DNA of 64,000 nt from Gnomoniopsis sp. IMI 355080 (taxonomy: Eukaryota > Ascomycota > Sordariomycetes > Diaporthales > Gnomoniaceae). The first letter of the stretch is position 1. Every line of letters starts with the position of its first letter. The stretch lies in contig JAPEVC010000153.1 in NCBI GenBank assembly GCA_027946555.1, positions 1 to 64,000 of the forward strand, in the 5' to 3' direction. Position numbers and translations under genes: made by a program. The notes below the pieces were generated by a model. It ran no database searches. It had not been told where the DNA came from and saw only the letters and a program-made list of their open reading frames with translations. Below, in pieces: positions 11,447 through 24,199 of the stretch.

Positions 11447-14400
11447 CTACTTCTTGTTGGCCACTTTGTGCTCCTCTAGAGCAGCAGCCAGCTTGACAGC
11501 AAACTCGTTGGTTTTGACCTGAAGCATCCAAGTCTCCAATCCCTTGCCGTCGTCCTTGGCGGTGGTGACCTTGAGCCACTTAACGCCCTTGTCGACCTTG
11601 TAATCGAAGTTTGGCAGCACAAGCTTGTTCATAGCAACCTTCCCGCTAGGTTCGGTACGCAAAAGAATCCGCACAGCACCACTAGTCTTGTGCTTAAGAA
11701 CACGCAGAGGGCCCAGACCTTCTGTCTGCCAAGGAGTAGCCTTCTTCTTCGCCTTGACTTCTTCGTCATCATCAGGCTGAACCGGGACATGTCGCAATGC
11801 CTTGGCTCGCACTTCATGGACGACCTCTTCCTCCTCCTCTCCGGGCCCACCTTCGGCCAGGCTGAGCTGTTGGTCCTGTGGTGCGTCCTCGTCGTCAGCC
11901 TTTCCATTCGCACTATCATTCTTTGCGGCTTCTGGCTCGGGGGTTCCAGTCGCCGGCGTCGTAGCTACGCTAGACGCTCCGCCAAACAAGGGGGTATCTT
12001 TACATGACGTTAATTATGCATACCCATAAATCAACGAAATGTAAAGACCAAAGGAAATATTACTTACTCGCTCCAGAGGTCGTCGGAGGGGCCGCGAGCT
12101 GGTTGGCAAAGATACCTTGAGCCGCATTGGCCGGCTGGCCGGAGAAAAGGCCGGATGCTGGCTGGGACTGCTCTTGAGACCCGCCACCGAAGCTGAACAT
12201 CGACGATCCACCGTTGGTTGAGCCACCACTGAACATGCCGTTCGCGGGAGCATCGTTGGTGGGCTGCGATGCACCACCAAAGGAAAAACTATTTGAAGAT
12301 GCAGCGGGAGTGCCACCGAATGAAAATGGGGCAGCAGGCGCCGGGGTAGAGCCAGCTCCAAACTGGAAACCAGAGGCACCTGATGAGGCCCCAAAATCAA
12401 ATGACGGAGGTTGAGATGGATTGAAGGTAACTGGGGCTGGGTTGAAAGAATTGTCGCCACCGCCACTGTTGAAGGTGAAAGAACCTGATGCTGGTGCAGG
12501 CGCAGGCGTTGAATTGGCGCCGAAGCTGAAAATGGAGCCCCCATTTGCGTTGCTAGTGTTGTTCGTGGTGGATGTTCCAAACAGACCGGTGGATGGTGCT
12601 TCAGCAGAGGTCGTCGATGGCTGCGCCCCAAATGTGAAGCCAGTGCTGGGAGCACTGGGAGCCGCGTTGGCGAAGATGCTAGGCTGCGTCTTTGCGGGCT
12701 CGGGCTGGGATGTTGCGTTACCGAAGAGGGACGGTGCAGCGGGCGTCTTGGCAAGCTCATTAGATGTTGCGTTACCAAAGAGAGATGGTGCAGAGGGAGT
12801 CTTCGCAGGCTCGTTAGATGCCGTGGTGCTTCCGAAAGAAAAGGCGGGAGCTGCTACGGGAGCTGCAGCTGGAGCATCAGACGAGGCTGCAGCCGAGGCC
12901 GCAGCAGGGGCACCAAAAGTGTACTTCTTCTCCCCTACATTGGGAGCGCCAAAGACAGAGGCTGCATCAGTCGCGCCATTGGCAGCAGCAGCGGTCTTGG
13001 GCGGTAGCTTTTCAGCAGGAGTCGGAGCATCTCCACCGAACGAGAATTTCAAGGCAGGCTTTTCTTCAGCCGCATCTGAATCAGGCTTCTTCCTCTTTGC
13101 AGCCGACTCTTCCTTCTTCTCTTCAGTGTTGCTCTTAGCACCAAAAAGATTCGAGGTTGTAGAGGGCTTGTCGCCATTGGTCGCGCCAAAAAGCGAGTTG
13201 CTTGGCTTGTCGTTTGTCCCAAAGATCGAGGTAGCCGGCTTTTCATTGTTGGCTCCGAAAAGAGACGGAGCCGAAGGTTGCGTACTGGGTGTTGGCGTGC
13301 TCAGACCGCCGAACAAGGATTTCGCGCTCTGCGCTCCAGTAGCAGGTGTCTCTGCAGATTTGCCGAATGGCGTGGTGTTCGCATCTAGTGGCTTCGCTCC
13401 GAACAAGCTCGTTGGGGCTGTGGACTCTGAAGGCTTCTGTTGCTCAGACTTGCCGAAGAGCGGAGTCTTGGTAGCATTACCAAATAGGTTGGAGCTCGCC
13501 TCAGATGACTTTTCAGTCTGGCCAAACAACGATGGCGCAGAGGCTTTGGGCGTCTCGGTCGCAAAGTCCTTGACCTGGGTGGACCCGGTGGCCGGGGTAG
13601 CCGCACTTGGCTTGCCAAAGAGAGAACCAGACTGTGCGGTAGGCGCACCAAACAGCGGCGTGCTCGTTGAAGCTGTTGCACCACCAAACTTGATAGGCGT
13701 ATTAGGGTTCCATGTCTTGTCTTGGGGCTGGTTCTGCTTCGGGGGACTCGTCGCTTGCTTCTCTGAAGGCTTAGCAGCCTCCGCCTCAGCTTCCTTCGAC
13801 GCGCGATCCATCAAGCTCGGACCCTTGCCAAACAAATTGCCAGATGGAGTTGAGCCGCCGAAGGGAGCGCTAGGCTTGTTGCCAAAGAGTGAGGAACCAG
13901 CATTGCCGAATGCAGGAGTTGCACTGGGGGCCTTCTTCTCGGGAGCGGGAACTTCCTCAACCTCTTCTTCTGACTCGTCGCCGCCCTCACTCTCGTCCTC
14001 ATCGTCGCTAGCAATTGGCGTATTCTGCTGTGATAGGTGACCGAAGATGTTGCCGCCAGAGGACGCAGGTTTAGCAGCTCCGCTTTGGCTAGTTGGCTGG
14101 GCAAAAATGCTGGGCTGCGGCTTGCTGGCTGTTGCGTCGCCGAAAAGAGGCTTCGAGGCGGGCTTCACGGGGCTAGCAGCACGTTTGGCGGGTGTGTTAT
14201 TGGCCACCTCTTCAAAGAGCGACAGAGTTGCTGATGGCTTGGACTTCAACATTTTGCTGGGCTGATTCTCCTCGTCCTGGTCCATCTCTTCCAGGCCGCG
14301 CTTCGTTTTCTTGGAAAATGGCGTTGCCCCGGCATTCGAGGTTGGAGCGGCGCTCTCGGCGAGAGGCTCCCGATCCGGCGCACGGCGCTTATTTTGAGAC

Positions 14401-15380
14401 GAGAATGACCTCGGAGCATCGTCCCTGGGCAAGTCATCTTCAGCCGGCCTCTTGGTGGAAGCTCGGAAGCTCCCATTGGATCTGAGGGTCGAATCGTCTG
14501 CCATTTCCTCGTCCTCGTCTGGAACGGCGTTCTCTTGCTTCCACTTCTTCAGTAATTCTCGGGATGCAGGCACAGTCTTGAATTCGTAGAGGCCGTAACG
14601 CAGCATGATCAAGCTTCTGCTCTTTTCGTATTCCTTGGCGAAATTCATGATGTTGACCCTCCAATCTTTCTTCACAAAGATCTCATTTGAGGCATACTTG
14701 AGTCTGCGCAAGTCGAGAATACAGAGGAACTGTCGTCGCTGGAGGTCGTCAAGCTCGGGTGGAACCAGGTGAGACAAGAACTCATCGGCGTAGATAGAGC
14801 CAACTCTGTTGGGGTTATCCGGAACTTGCTTTGTAAGAGCTTCGCCGCTAAGCTCAGGAGGAGGAGAAGTGATCCTCATCTGGAATAGATTGGTGGCGGA
14901 GGCCTTGGACATACCTCGACCACTCATGTCGGCAGAGCTGCCACGGAATGATCGGCCGGGAGTAACTGTCGGGAAGCTCTCGCGAATGGTATTGTGAGGC
15001 ACGCGTGGCGAGAAGGTGAATTTGTTGTTTCCATTGGCAAGGCCAGATTTGAAGGAAGACGAAGCGAACACCCTGCCTGGCGTATTCATGGGCATGTCAG
15101 AGAAGGACCTCGTGGTGTTGACACCCGCCCTGGAGGGATTCTGGTTTCGGTTGAAGAGCTTTCGGCCGGCCATGACGGATGAAGCTGCGGGACGAGCATT
15201 ACCGACAGGGCCTGTAGTCTTCCAGCTTCCCATGGCCCGGGGTGGAGTGTTACCGGCGTCTCTCAGGTCTTCGCGAGAAAAGCGGGAAGCGACTCCCCAG
15301 TTGGTAAGACCGGAGAACGAGCGCTGTGTGGACTCGGTGCCAGGGCGGCCCTGCGCACGTTGCCGCGACGAAGCCTCCAT
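11447..15380 (-). CDS. FG-repeat nucleoporin with C-terminal Ran-binding domain (Nup2/Nup61-like)
   Basis: Minus strand, exons 12068..15380 and 11447..11997, 70 bp phase-1 intron, 1287 residues. An N-terminal region with GLTNWGVASRF and a conserved helical block (ELDDLQRRQFLCILDLRRL, then EYEKSRSLIMLRYGLYEF) is typical of fungal Nup2-type proteins and probably anchors it at the nuclear basket. A very long Ser/Thr/Ala/Pro-rich region with dozens of SLFG, NLFG, FSFG and TPLFG repeats follows; it is the disordered transport barrier that binds karyopherins. The last 120 or so residues, largely in exon 2, form a RanBP1-type domain (EVRAKALRHV, WQTEGLGPLRVLKHK, GAVRILLRTEP, WMLQVKTNEFA). The protein should recycle importin-alpha with Ran-GTP. 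A 539-codon open frame on the opposite strand is a composition artefact. Confidence 0.93.
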
Positions 15381-16427
15381 CGTATGACGGGAATACGCGC
15401 CGATCTATTCAACAAGAAGTATTCATTCAAGTCGAGATGATAAGAGGTGAATGCGCAGGTGTGGGTTCGTAGCTGAACGCGGGGTTCGTCCTCGAAATCG
15501 CGGAAATGTCGCGTATTTGCGCTTGGCGCGTAGCCTTCGACTCGACGGATGCAGACACTCGCTCTGCTTCGGGAACAGAGATGAAGTAGCGTCTATGAGT
15601 CTTCGAAACTCGAAGTGCAGCGGCGAGTGCGAAATGAAAGCCGGGATGCTATCAAGCTTTGATTCGATGGACAAACAAAGGCGCAACGTGTTGCAGCCGG
15701 CGCCAACAATGGCAATGAAAATTAGGCAGCGTCGGGGAAACAGGAAGACGCGCTGCAATACAATTGACTCCAGGAATGTTGATGGAGCGGTGCACGCGAG
15801 AAAAGAGGCGATGCGAAGGAAGTAGGTGGTGGCCTTCTCGAGATGCGATGGGATGGGAGGGATGTGCTGCCTTGGTGGCGCGTCGCAGCAGAAATCGGGT
15901 GAGGAAAAAAACCTGGCCAGGTCTGAGGGAGGCGGGCAGGGTGAACTAGGTGAAGAGCGGCATTCTCTACCTGTGAACCTTGGGCAGAGAACCTGGACCC
16001 ACTGTTTTAGCTCGCGGCTGGCGCTGGGCACAATGTGATCCGTGCGCGGTGCTGTAGAGCCACCTATGCCGGCCGGATTGGGCCGCCTTGCATTCCTACT
16101 CCGACAACGTTCAATCTCAGGCACAGACGGGACAACCTTGTGTCCGCCCCAATTAAACGTCTACCTAGACTCTCTGAGATAAGAACACCATTAGGCACTC
16201 ATTGGGATCAGTAAAAGAGGACCAACCAAGAGATCTTTCTAATGAAGGAAGTGCAGGATGCTATCTGCTGCTGTAATATACAAAACACTTCCACTCAACC
16301 ACAGAACCAGCGCAGATCATCGCCGATGCAATGCTGCCATCATTTACAATCCATCCTAGTTGAACGCTCGGGGCAGCCCATACCAGTCCGTCCATATCCC
16401 GTCGTACCGCCGTCCAAACCTAAGGTT
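15381..16427. promoter_or_regulatory. Intergenic region upstream of the nucleoporin gene
   Basis: It contains the nucleoporin promoter and the SCP2 3' region (both minus strand). Long frames on either strand are Arg/Ser-rich composition artefacts. A small palindromic word, gtctacctagac, occurs at 16159-16170. Confidence 0.5.
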
Positions 16428-16933
16428 CTACAGCTTGGCCTTGGTCTGCGCCTGCTTGAGGATCGGGTCGAGCTTGGTGGCCTTCATGACATTGCCCTTG
16501 ATCTTGAGCTTGCCCGACATGAATAACCTCTGGGCATTGCCCTTTCCGGTGACAAGGCTCTGAAAATCGGCTTCGGACAGCGACAGGGTGACTATAGTAG
16601 AAAGCAGTGTCAGATGAGATTGTCGACATGGTACAACTGTATTGGTATACATACCATCAGGCTTCTCGCCAACACCTTTGCCAACCTTTCCCTCGTTCTT
16701 CAGGTCAATGTGCCAGCTGTCGGTCTCGCCAGCGGCGTTCTTAAGCGTGAAAGCGTAGATGCCCTTGCCCATGTCCATCGCTTGTTTCTTGTCGGCCTCG
16801 CTCGACTGGAGCGCTCCGTTCATCGTCTCGAAGAACGCCGAGGAGGGAAATTTATCTGTCATCCCAACAAATGTCAGCTCGAATTGCGATGCCTTGGAAG
16901 CATGCGCGCGTGCTCACCGTTCTTCAGCGACAT
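16428..16933 (-). CDS. Sterol carrier protein 2 domain protein, peroxisomal
   Basis: Minus strand, three exons: 16918..16933 (only 16 nt), 16655..16855, 16428..16591; introns of 62 and 63 bp; 126 residues. The tiny first exon gives MSLKN and joins to DKFPSSAFFETM, the usual start of fungal SCP2 proteins. Without it a false ATG at 16862, inside the intron end, would be chosen. The single SCP2 fold (YAFTLKNAAGETDSWHIDLKNEGKVGKG, then LSLSEADFQSLVTGKGNAQRLFMSGKLKIKGN) binds sterols, fatty acyl-CoAs and other lipids in a hydrophobic tunnel. The C-terminus is AKL, a type 1 peroxisomal targeting signal, so it should act in the peroxisome matrix, probably in fatty-acid oxidation. Confidence 0.94.
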
Positions 16934-18572
16934 CTTGAAGGATGGTGTTCGATGGTGATGACAGTGAATGTCGTTCTGATCGTCCTAGACTGACTGAGGT
17001 CTGTACGTTGGTGGAAGGAGAAAAACAGGAGACGATATGGGGAATGAATTAAACCCTATGGGATAGTGTAATAGGAAAGACGAGAAGAAAGTCCGAGCAG
17101 GAGGGTGTCGTTTATGACCGCAGGGTGATTCCGCATGCATGTGAATGTGCCCCAGCTGCCCCAGATTCCCCCCAAACCGAGGTCCCGCCGGGTATTGGCC
17201 CTTTTTGGTCTAGCGCCTGGGGGTCGCCTGTTCCTGCACTGACCATTGCTGTGAAGAGCCCGTCGCTCCAGTGCGGCTCGCTAAAATCAAGTGTTGCATG
17301 CAAATCCCCAGCCTGCGGACTTCCTTCTGACGTCCGGTCGTTTCGGCATAGCCTGGGTCTTTTCCCTTCCATCGACTTGAACGTCCAGATCGGATTGGGT
17401 TCAAGGTAAAACATCCTCAATTGCCGTACTTGCCCCGGGTCATGTTGAATATTGCCTCTCGAGGCTCGGTCTCAACGGTCGCATCACGGCATTGACATTT
17501 TGGTGACACGAATCGAGCAATCCCTTACCAAATTCGGGGTTGCCTTCTTCTGTGCCTTCATATGAGAGTCTGTTCTGATTTGTGCTGCAGCTGACGATCG
17601 CTCGCATATGGTTTCCGCAGGTTCAACCGAGGCACGCTCATCTGCCTACTTCGACTCTTGAACATCCAAGGTTTGGTTACTGTCAAAAACGATGAGGATC
17701 AAAGGATCAAAGAAAACTAGAGAACACAACGAACTCCCCAGCAAATGCAGATTTTACTCTCCTAAACCTTATAGCATGTCCCACCAGGCCCCTCTTGATG
17801 GATGCTTACGCGAACGAGATGATGCATAGACGGCACAATTGGTATTCCCGTTTTTCCGTCGGCCATGTTGATTCGGACAATGCGAGAAGGAAGCCTCGGT
17901 TGCTCTGGTGTGCGAGTCGCTCGAGGAAGTACTGGGAAGCCCCAGGAAATGCTCTTTGACACCGTAGGAGGATGGATGCCCTTATAGGCACCTACGCCGT
18001 ACTTGGCACACTTGCGGTGCGCAGTCTCCATGAGATCTAGCTGCGGGACTGGGCCTGCCAATTTTGCCATCTGATGTTTGTTTCGATCGGGTCGCATAAG
18101 CTTCTTCACCGCACAACCACGTTTCCAGTCTTTCCAAAACGAAAAAAGACATCACTAGTCTTGAGTTTTGATGGTCTCCCGCACTTCCATGCTGATAGTC
18201 AATGGCTGATCGGCCTCTTGAAAGGGATAACCCCTGACATGGCAGTTGATGGGCAGTGCAGCCCTGCCTAGGTGCCTAGGCTTGAAAGCATGAACACCAA
18301 CACGTCACCTAGCACGATTTAGTACGGTCTTCAACATGCGCCTCCAAGCCGAACCCTACTTTCCGAGATAGAAATATGCTCGACGGCCAAGTTTTCATGA
18401 ATAGCCGTTCTAATGCCAAAACAACTGTCTCGTGGTCATCCCCGGAGTCCGTGTTTTAACGCCAATCCCTCGCCAACACTCACTTCCATACGTCTCTGGT
18501 GATCCGTCCAACAACCCACCTTCTTTCAGATGTGTCTTGCATCGACTCAAAAACATCAGAAAGCTTCTGGAA
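16934..18572. other. Intergenic region
   Basis: 1.6 kb with no supported gene. Open frames at 17125-17409 (+) and 17762-18109 (-) have no recognisable domain or good start context. Two cctagg words lie at 18267-18281. Confidence 0.5.
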
Positions 18573-19022
18573 ATGACCACCCTACAAATTACGACACGCC
18601 AAGTCATTAGCAACAGCACCACAACCCCGAGCGATGCAGCCACCACCACAAACGGCGGACGCCGCATCTCCAACACAGTCCTGGCCATCATGATCCCGCT
18701 CGTGGTCATCATCGCAGCTGCGATAATTGGCATGGGCTCTTACTTCCTCATCCGCATGCGCCGCCGTCGCTTACGTCGCACAGCAAATAGTGGAGAAAGG
18801 GAAATGGACGGCGGACCCTTTGGCACTGGCCCACCCATGGAGGAGGGCTTGAATGAGCTTGGCGAGGCACCTCCGCCCTATATTGTCTTGAGAGGGGTTG
18901 TGAAGGACAATGATGGCAACGACGTTCAGGTTGAGGAAGTTTTCGACGAGCCTACAGAGCCGCCACCGACTTACCTTATGTCATCGGCTACCGGCGCCGG
19001 CACCCGGGCCAATGCATCGTAG
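18573..19022 (+). CDS. Small single-pass membrane protein with two PPxY motifs
   Basis: Single exon, 149 residues, ATG in GAAATGACC context; I do not recognise a named family. Residues 1-35 are Thr/Ser/Asn-rich with no charge cluster, followed by one hydrophobic helix at about residues 38-63 (VLAIMIPLVVIIAAAIIGMG). A strongly basic patch RMRRRRLRR marks a cytosolic C-terminus. The acidic cytosolic tail contains APPPYIV and later EPPPTYLM, so two PPxY cores (PPPY, PPTY) that WW domains of Nedd4/Rsp5 ubiquitin ligases bind. The layout resembles small Rsp5 adaptors at Golgi, endosome or vacuole membranes (Sna3, Sna4, Tre1 type), but without sequence homology that I can claim. The function as a ubiquitin-ligase adaptor is inference. 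Confidence 0.75.
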   Translation: MTTLQITTRQVISNSTTTPSDAATTTNGGRRISNTVLAIMIPLVVIIAAAIIGMGSYFLIRMRRRRLRRTANSGEREMDGGPFGTGPPMEEGLNELGEAPPPYIVLRGVVKDNDGNDVQVEEVFDEPTEPPPTYLMSSATGAGTRANAS

Positions 19023-21716
19023 ACGGATACTTGTGGTATCTACCGCGATGAAATATCGATATATACAACAACACCTGAATACTGAGGGTCGGACATGATT
19101 GGAGGACTTCCAGAACTCTGTGGCATCATCATGTCTTTCTTTCCGTTTTCAGTTGCGGAGCTTGTTTTTGGATTTATGGTCCGAATTGGATATTCCGTTG
19201 ATATAGACAGCCGTTGTTACAGACAGCCTCGCCGTAGATGTGAGTGAGGCACAAAAAAAAAGGAATTCGAACGCATACGCACGCGACTTCTGAAGTGTCT
19301 TCTTTGAGAGATCAAAGATATGTTAGGCCAGGAAGTGATTTAGCATCCTATTGGCGTCTTGTACTCTACACTTGCACATAGATTAAAATCATTTCTACGC
19401 AGCCTGTGTACCCTGCTATCTGACCACCGTATCAAAGTCTAAGCGCCTTCATGAAGGAGACATCATGTTAACGACCACCACGAGGTATTCAGCAAGCCAC
19501 TCGTACTAATACTGGGGTCTGAATTCCACACTACACACACACACGAATCTAGTCCTTTGGTCAGCATGGTGCCAGCCGCAAGTACAAATATCCCAGCCTC
19601 TTCCATCGTGTCTTTCTCAGCTGTAACGAAATAAAGCAATTCTGCTGCTGACGACCCACGACGCATGAAGACAGCTAGGCCCCTGTGTATAATGTTACGA
19701 CAAGAGCGTGTGATAGTGAAGATATGCAAGTATATCTGCGGATTGTAATGTAGATGTCAACCACTACAGAAAGGTTTAGTCCTCAAGTCCATGTGAAGCC
19801 CATGTGAAACAAGGAATTTTCCCAATGCCCACGGGCCTATCATGATGGCTTCCCTCCTTTCCTGCTGGGTTTATCAAGGTACACCTACTGTTCTACCCTT
19901 GGGTTTCGCTATATATAAATCTACTTAATTACCATGACTTAGTAAGGTGTCTCACGAAAAGCGAGTGACTTTGGGAAAACCTTTCATAATGAGCTCTTGA
20001 GTCGGCACACTGGAGGGGGATTGTCTGTTGTAATTGGATGCACCTACAGCATATGTCCCAGGAAGACAGAATAAACGATTTCTATATATGGCTCCATCCA
20101 GTGAGCTTGTCAAGATTGGTGTGCTGACTGTTGACCCGGGCGGATGAATTGAAGGGACAATGAGGGCGGGCAATGTGCCCCTTCAAGGCTACAGAAGCGA
20201 CAATTAACGTTAAATACAAGTTTTACGAGCAGCGTAGGCTGTTTGGTCAGAATAATCTTTGCTTTAGACTGACTAGTCTAGAAGAAAAGAGCAACAAAAG
20301 GAAGACTCTATGTAGTTTTGTTCTGCTCTGTTGTGGGTCTATTGTGCTCGCAACAAGTAATTGAAGTAATGAGCTTGAAACACATCTAGAAAAAGAGCAC
20401 TCAGATTGAAGCACAACGAACGCGAAAGAAGATTACTCGAAATTCTAGCCAGTCAAACAATCGACGTATTTCGACATACCATTTTTTCTGCGACTTGATA
20501 ACGGTGCGCATACCGAAGAGAATATTTATCCTTTGAAGGAACTGAACAGGATACTAATAGAATGCCACATAGCCAAGCATACTTTCTTGCTTTCTCAATT
20601 TACAGGATGACTGGTATTCAAAGCCTGTAACACTCTGTTATTCCTCAGTGCTCAGGTGTTGTTGTGGGTTTGGTAAAGCGCACAATACCTTACTAAGTAC
20701 CCAGGTAGGTAGTTTGTAGATCGATTTGAGGGATAGAGTTCAAATGCAAACTACGGTAATCCCTGCAAAAGAGAATAGTATTTTCCTATACTATCAAGGA
20801 CCAGGGCCCCCCTAGTTGATAGACTTCGCCCTAATACTGTATTCAGTAGTCTGGCACTGCAGAAGCACAGTAAATTATAGGCGAGATTCTGTTTATATTA
20901 ATGCATTGCAAAGAGAGATGAGATGCTATCGCTGTGGAGATGTAAGCCGATCATGGGAAGTAGCTAAATTTTGTAGTCGTGGTGTGCTCAGGTTCTTGGG
21001 TTCCACCCTGTCTCGACAGTGTCAGCGTGACCAGCCCGACGTTGCCCGCCCCTATAGAAATTGACGTCAGAAGCAGATGTTGCTTATTCCAAGGTTTTAG
21101 GCCGACGTCCAACAGGACCAACACAGAGACTCTGATCCTTCTATGGCTACGGCTACCTAGCCTATGTACTTTTCTTAGCGATTCAATCTGCCTCTAGCTT
21201 CCCGGTTTCTCGGGAAGCTTAACGACGCCGCAGTGTAAAGGTTTAGTCCCGCAGATCTCGCATTAGATCGTCCATTCTGGGCCAGCCTTCCCGAACAAGT
21301 CAACGTCCTTGGTCGAACGCCTCGATCAGCATCACTTTTGTTCTCAACAGTGGCCACACCGTGCACTACCTTGTCCACGCGCAATATTCCGTGCGGATCA
21401 TTGTTTTTATCGCAGACCTCGAGGGAACCGTTGGACTCGGAATCTTCGGGCTGGCTGCGGATGTTGCGGACCGATGACACATGTCAGTCTTTCTGGAATC
21501 TGTAAGCATTTTACCGTGGGAGCCGGACGAGATATAAAACGTCGGTGCTTTTGAAACATACATTCATTGTTCGTGTCCACCCATACCAGACCTCGATCTG
21601 TCTCTCTTTGGACGTCTTTCCTTTCCGCGTCTGTCCAGGCATATCCCATTCCAGTCTATGCATACCTCTACGAATACAGATTGTTTCAGCATCTGCAATA
21701 TTGACACTGCTACCAG
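19023..21716. other. Gene-poor, AT-richer region
   Basis: 2.7 kb without a supported gene. 19900-20950 looks clearly AT-richer than the flanks, and reading frames are broken by many stops. The pattern could be an old decayed repeat (for example RIP-mutated), but no transposase or LTR can be seen. The 3' part (about 21500-21716) is probably the promoter of the acyltransferase gene. Confidence 0.5.
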
Positions 21717-23821
21717 ATGACCGACCTGCGGACAGCTGCACCCGCGGACACCAATGTTCATCATGGGGATGACTCCACAACCTCAACCCCGGGTGATGAA
21801 TCTTACCTGGAATTTACCCATGCACCGCATTCTCTTAGAGACGCCCTGCGATCTGCCAATGGTGGGGGTGCGACCACACCGACAGACAGCACCAGCGAGG
21901 AGGACTACGATGAGCAGTCCAAGAAGCCTGTTGCAGTACTCATGAGGAGGCGGAAAGAAACAGCCAAGGAGCATGGGCAGCCAAGCCCTCTTCCCAGACC
22001 TGGCAGCAGCTTGAAGACTGCAGTCATGAACAGCGAACCAGCCACGCCAAGTGATTTTGGTTCAGAGGTGGATAAGTTGGAGGCCATTTCTGTACCCAAA
22101 GGTGCCAAATTGTACGCCGTGGCTCCTAATGACAAGGAGCTTCGAGCCATATTGAAGCGGGGCATGCAAAGGGTCAGTGAGAACCCGCACGACGACTGAT
22201 ACGCAGATTTGATGACTGACTTCCCTCCTAGGCCAAAGAATCCGTCTCATCCACCAACAAACGGAAAGGGAGGTTCAGAGATTATGTCTTTACGCAAAAG
22301 TTCAGCACCTTCGACATGCGAAATGAAGTCGCCGCCACCAGCCCATTTCACGGATTTTTCACCCTGTTCTGGCTGGCAGTCGCAATATTCATGATCAAAA
22401 TTGGGGCCGACAACTGGAAAAACACAGGAAGCCCGCTCGGAACGAACGATATTATGAGGAATATGTTCCGGAGAGATGTGGTAGTTCTATTGGCCTCCGA
22501 TGGGGTCATGTGCGGAATCACGGGCGTGAGCTGGCTTTTGCAACTCTTAATTCTCAAAGGCTACATTGACTGGGATGGGGCAGGATGGATCCTCCAGAAC
22601 ATATGGCAGACCATCTTCGTTTTCGCCAATATTGGCTGGACACAGCTTCGCGAATGGCCCTGGTCACATACAGTCTTCTTCGTCCTCCATACCCTCGTCA
22701 TGCTCATGAAGCAACATTCCTGGGCGTTCTATAACGGCTACCTGTCGACAGCGTACAAGAAGAGAGAGGAATTGCTCAAGAAGCTCAAGCAGCTCGACAA
22801 TATGGAGGTCGTCAAGACTCCTTCCTCAACAGAGGCCACGGCTTCAGCTATCTCCCCCGACCCCGAGTATCTCACTCGTCGCCGCTCAGTGAATGAGGTC
22901 AGGCAACGCCGTCGGTCACTCCATTCGGGTCAGGAACTCTTCAGTAAAGACCTTGAAGAAATTGAAGCCGCTCTCGAGTCCAACAAGCCTTTGGACAGCG
23001 ATCAGATTGACGTATTCAAGAAAATCATCCAGTGGGAGATTGACGGACTCAGTGAAGAACTCATGGGTAAGGCCACGTCTACGGACCGGGCATACCCGCG
23101 AAACTTGACCGTGAAGAATCACTACGAATATATTGTGCTACCTACGGTGGTGTACGAGCTGCAATATCCGCGTGCCGAAAGTATCAATTGGCACTATGTT
23201 TTCGAAAAGGCCGCAGCTACTGTTGGAGTTATTTTTGTGATGATCATGATCTCTCAAGGCTTCATATATCCAGTGGTCATGAAGACCGTGGCCATGAGGG
23301 AAGCAGATATGCCGCTGGCTGAACGGTTCGCGGAGTTTCCATGGCTGCTGTCGGATCTGATCTTTCCAATGCTGATGGAATATCTTCTCAGCTGGTACGT
23401 GATCTGGGAGGCGATCCTCAACCTTTTGGGCGAGTTGACCTACTTCGCCGACCGCGAGTTTTACAATGACTGGTGGAACTCGGTTTCATGGGATCAGTTC
23501 GCAAGGGATTGGAACCGTCCAGTGCACAATTTCCTGCTCAGGCATGTGTACCATTCCTCCATCTCAGCAATGAAGGTGAACAAGCATACGGCGACCCTCA
23601 TCACATTCTTCCTCTCAGCCTTGGTGCATGAGCTGGTCATGTGGTGTATTTTCAAGAAGCTCAGGGGCTATTTGCTTGTACTGCAGATGTTCCAGCTTCC
23701 CCTTGTGAGGCTCAGCAGGACGAAATGGTTGAAAGGGAGGCAGACACTGGGCAATGTCTTCTTTTGGTTGGGTATCTTCACAGGACCATCCATTCTTTGC
23801 TCCTTGTACTTGGTGTTGTAG
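21717..23821 (+). CDS. are2: Sterol O-acyltransferase (ACAT/SOAT, Are1/Are2 type, MBOAT family)
   Basis: Exons 21717..22172 and 22232..23821, 59 bp phase-0 intron, 681 residues. It transfers a fatty acyl group from acyl-CoA to ergosterol or other sterols in the endoplasmic reticulum, making steryl esters for lipid droplets. The N-terminal 180 or so residues are polar and variable. The MBOAT membrane core follows, with LMKQHSWAFYNGYL, the signature FYNDWWN at about 562-568, and the presumed catalytic His in SALVHELVM (about His618). FYxDWWN is shared with DGAT1 enzymes, but the KQHSxAFYNGY block points to the sterol branch. The last exon has no further introns. Start: first in-frame ATG, 21717; downstream ATGs are less likely because the acidic N-terminus is typical of the family. 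Confidence 0.92.
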
Positions 23822-24199
23822 ATGGGTATTGCATAGCCTGCATAGTGTGTATCCATCAATATTCAATCACCTGACCAGCATAAGTAACAATCAAAAGATA
23901 ATCCACTCGACCTGAACCTTCTGAACTTCTTCGATGTTGTTTTTCTTCACTTTTAAATGAAGAGTTCCTAGTCCATGGGGGCCTAGTCTCAGACAATTTA
24001 TAGCAGTGACGTTGGCCGAGACACTAGTCCTCTTTGGGTTAAGGCCGATCAAGGTGCAAGCAAGCATTTGAAGCAACCTTGGAAGAGACTCGGTGGCACC
24101 TGACTTTGCTCGAAACCTCCAACCACTCAACCATCACCACACACCCTCATCCTCTCTTTGCCATCAGTCATCAGCATTCCTCCAAACTTTCCTTCCAAC
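23822..24199 (+). promoter_or_regulatory. Intergenic region and SR-factor promoter
   Basis: Short spacer between two genes on the same strand. The last 80 bp are C/T- and CA-rich (cctcatcctctctttgcc), a common fungal transcription-start environment. Confidence 0.4.

Noticed and set aside
12421..14040. 539-codon open frame opposite the FG-nucleoporin
   Set aside because: It mirrors the Ser/Ala/Pro/FG repeat codons of the sense gene (a low-complexity artefact), has no domain, and the sense strand is clearly a nucleoporin.
17762..18109. 115-codon minus-strand frame
   Set aside because: No domain, poor start context and an overlapping second frame; not supported as a gene.
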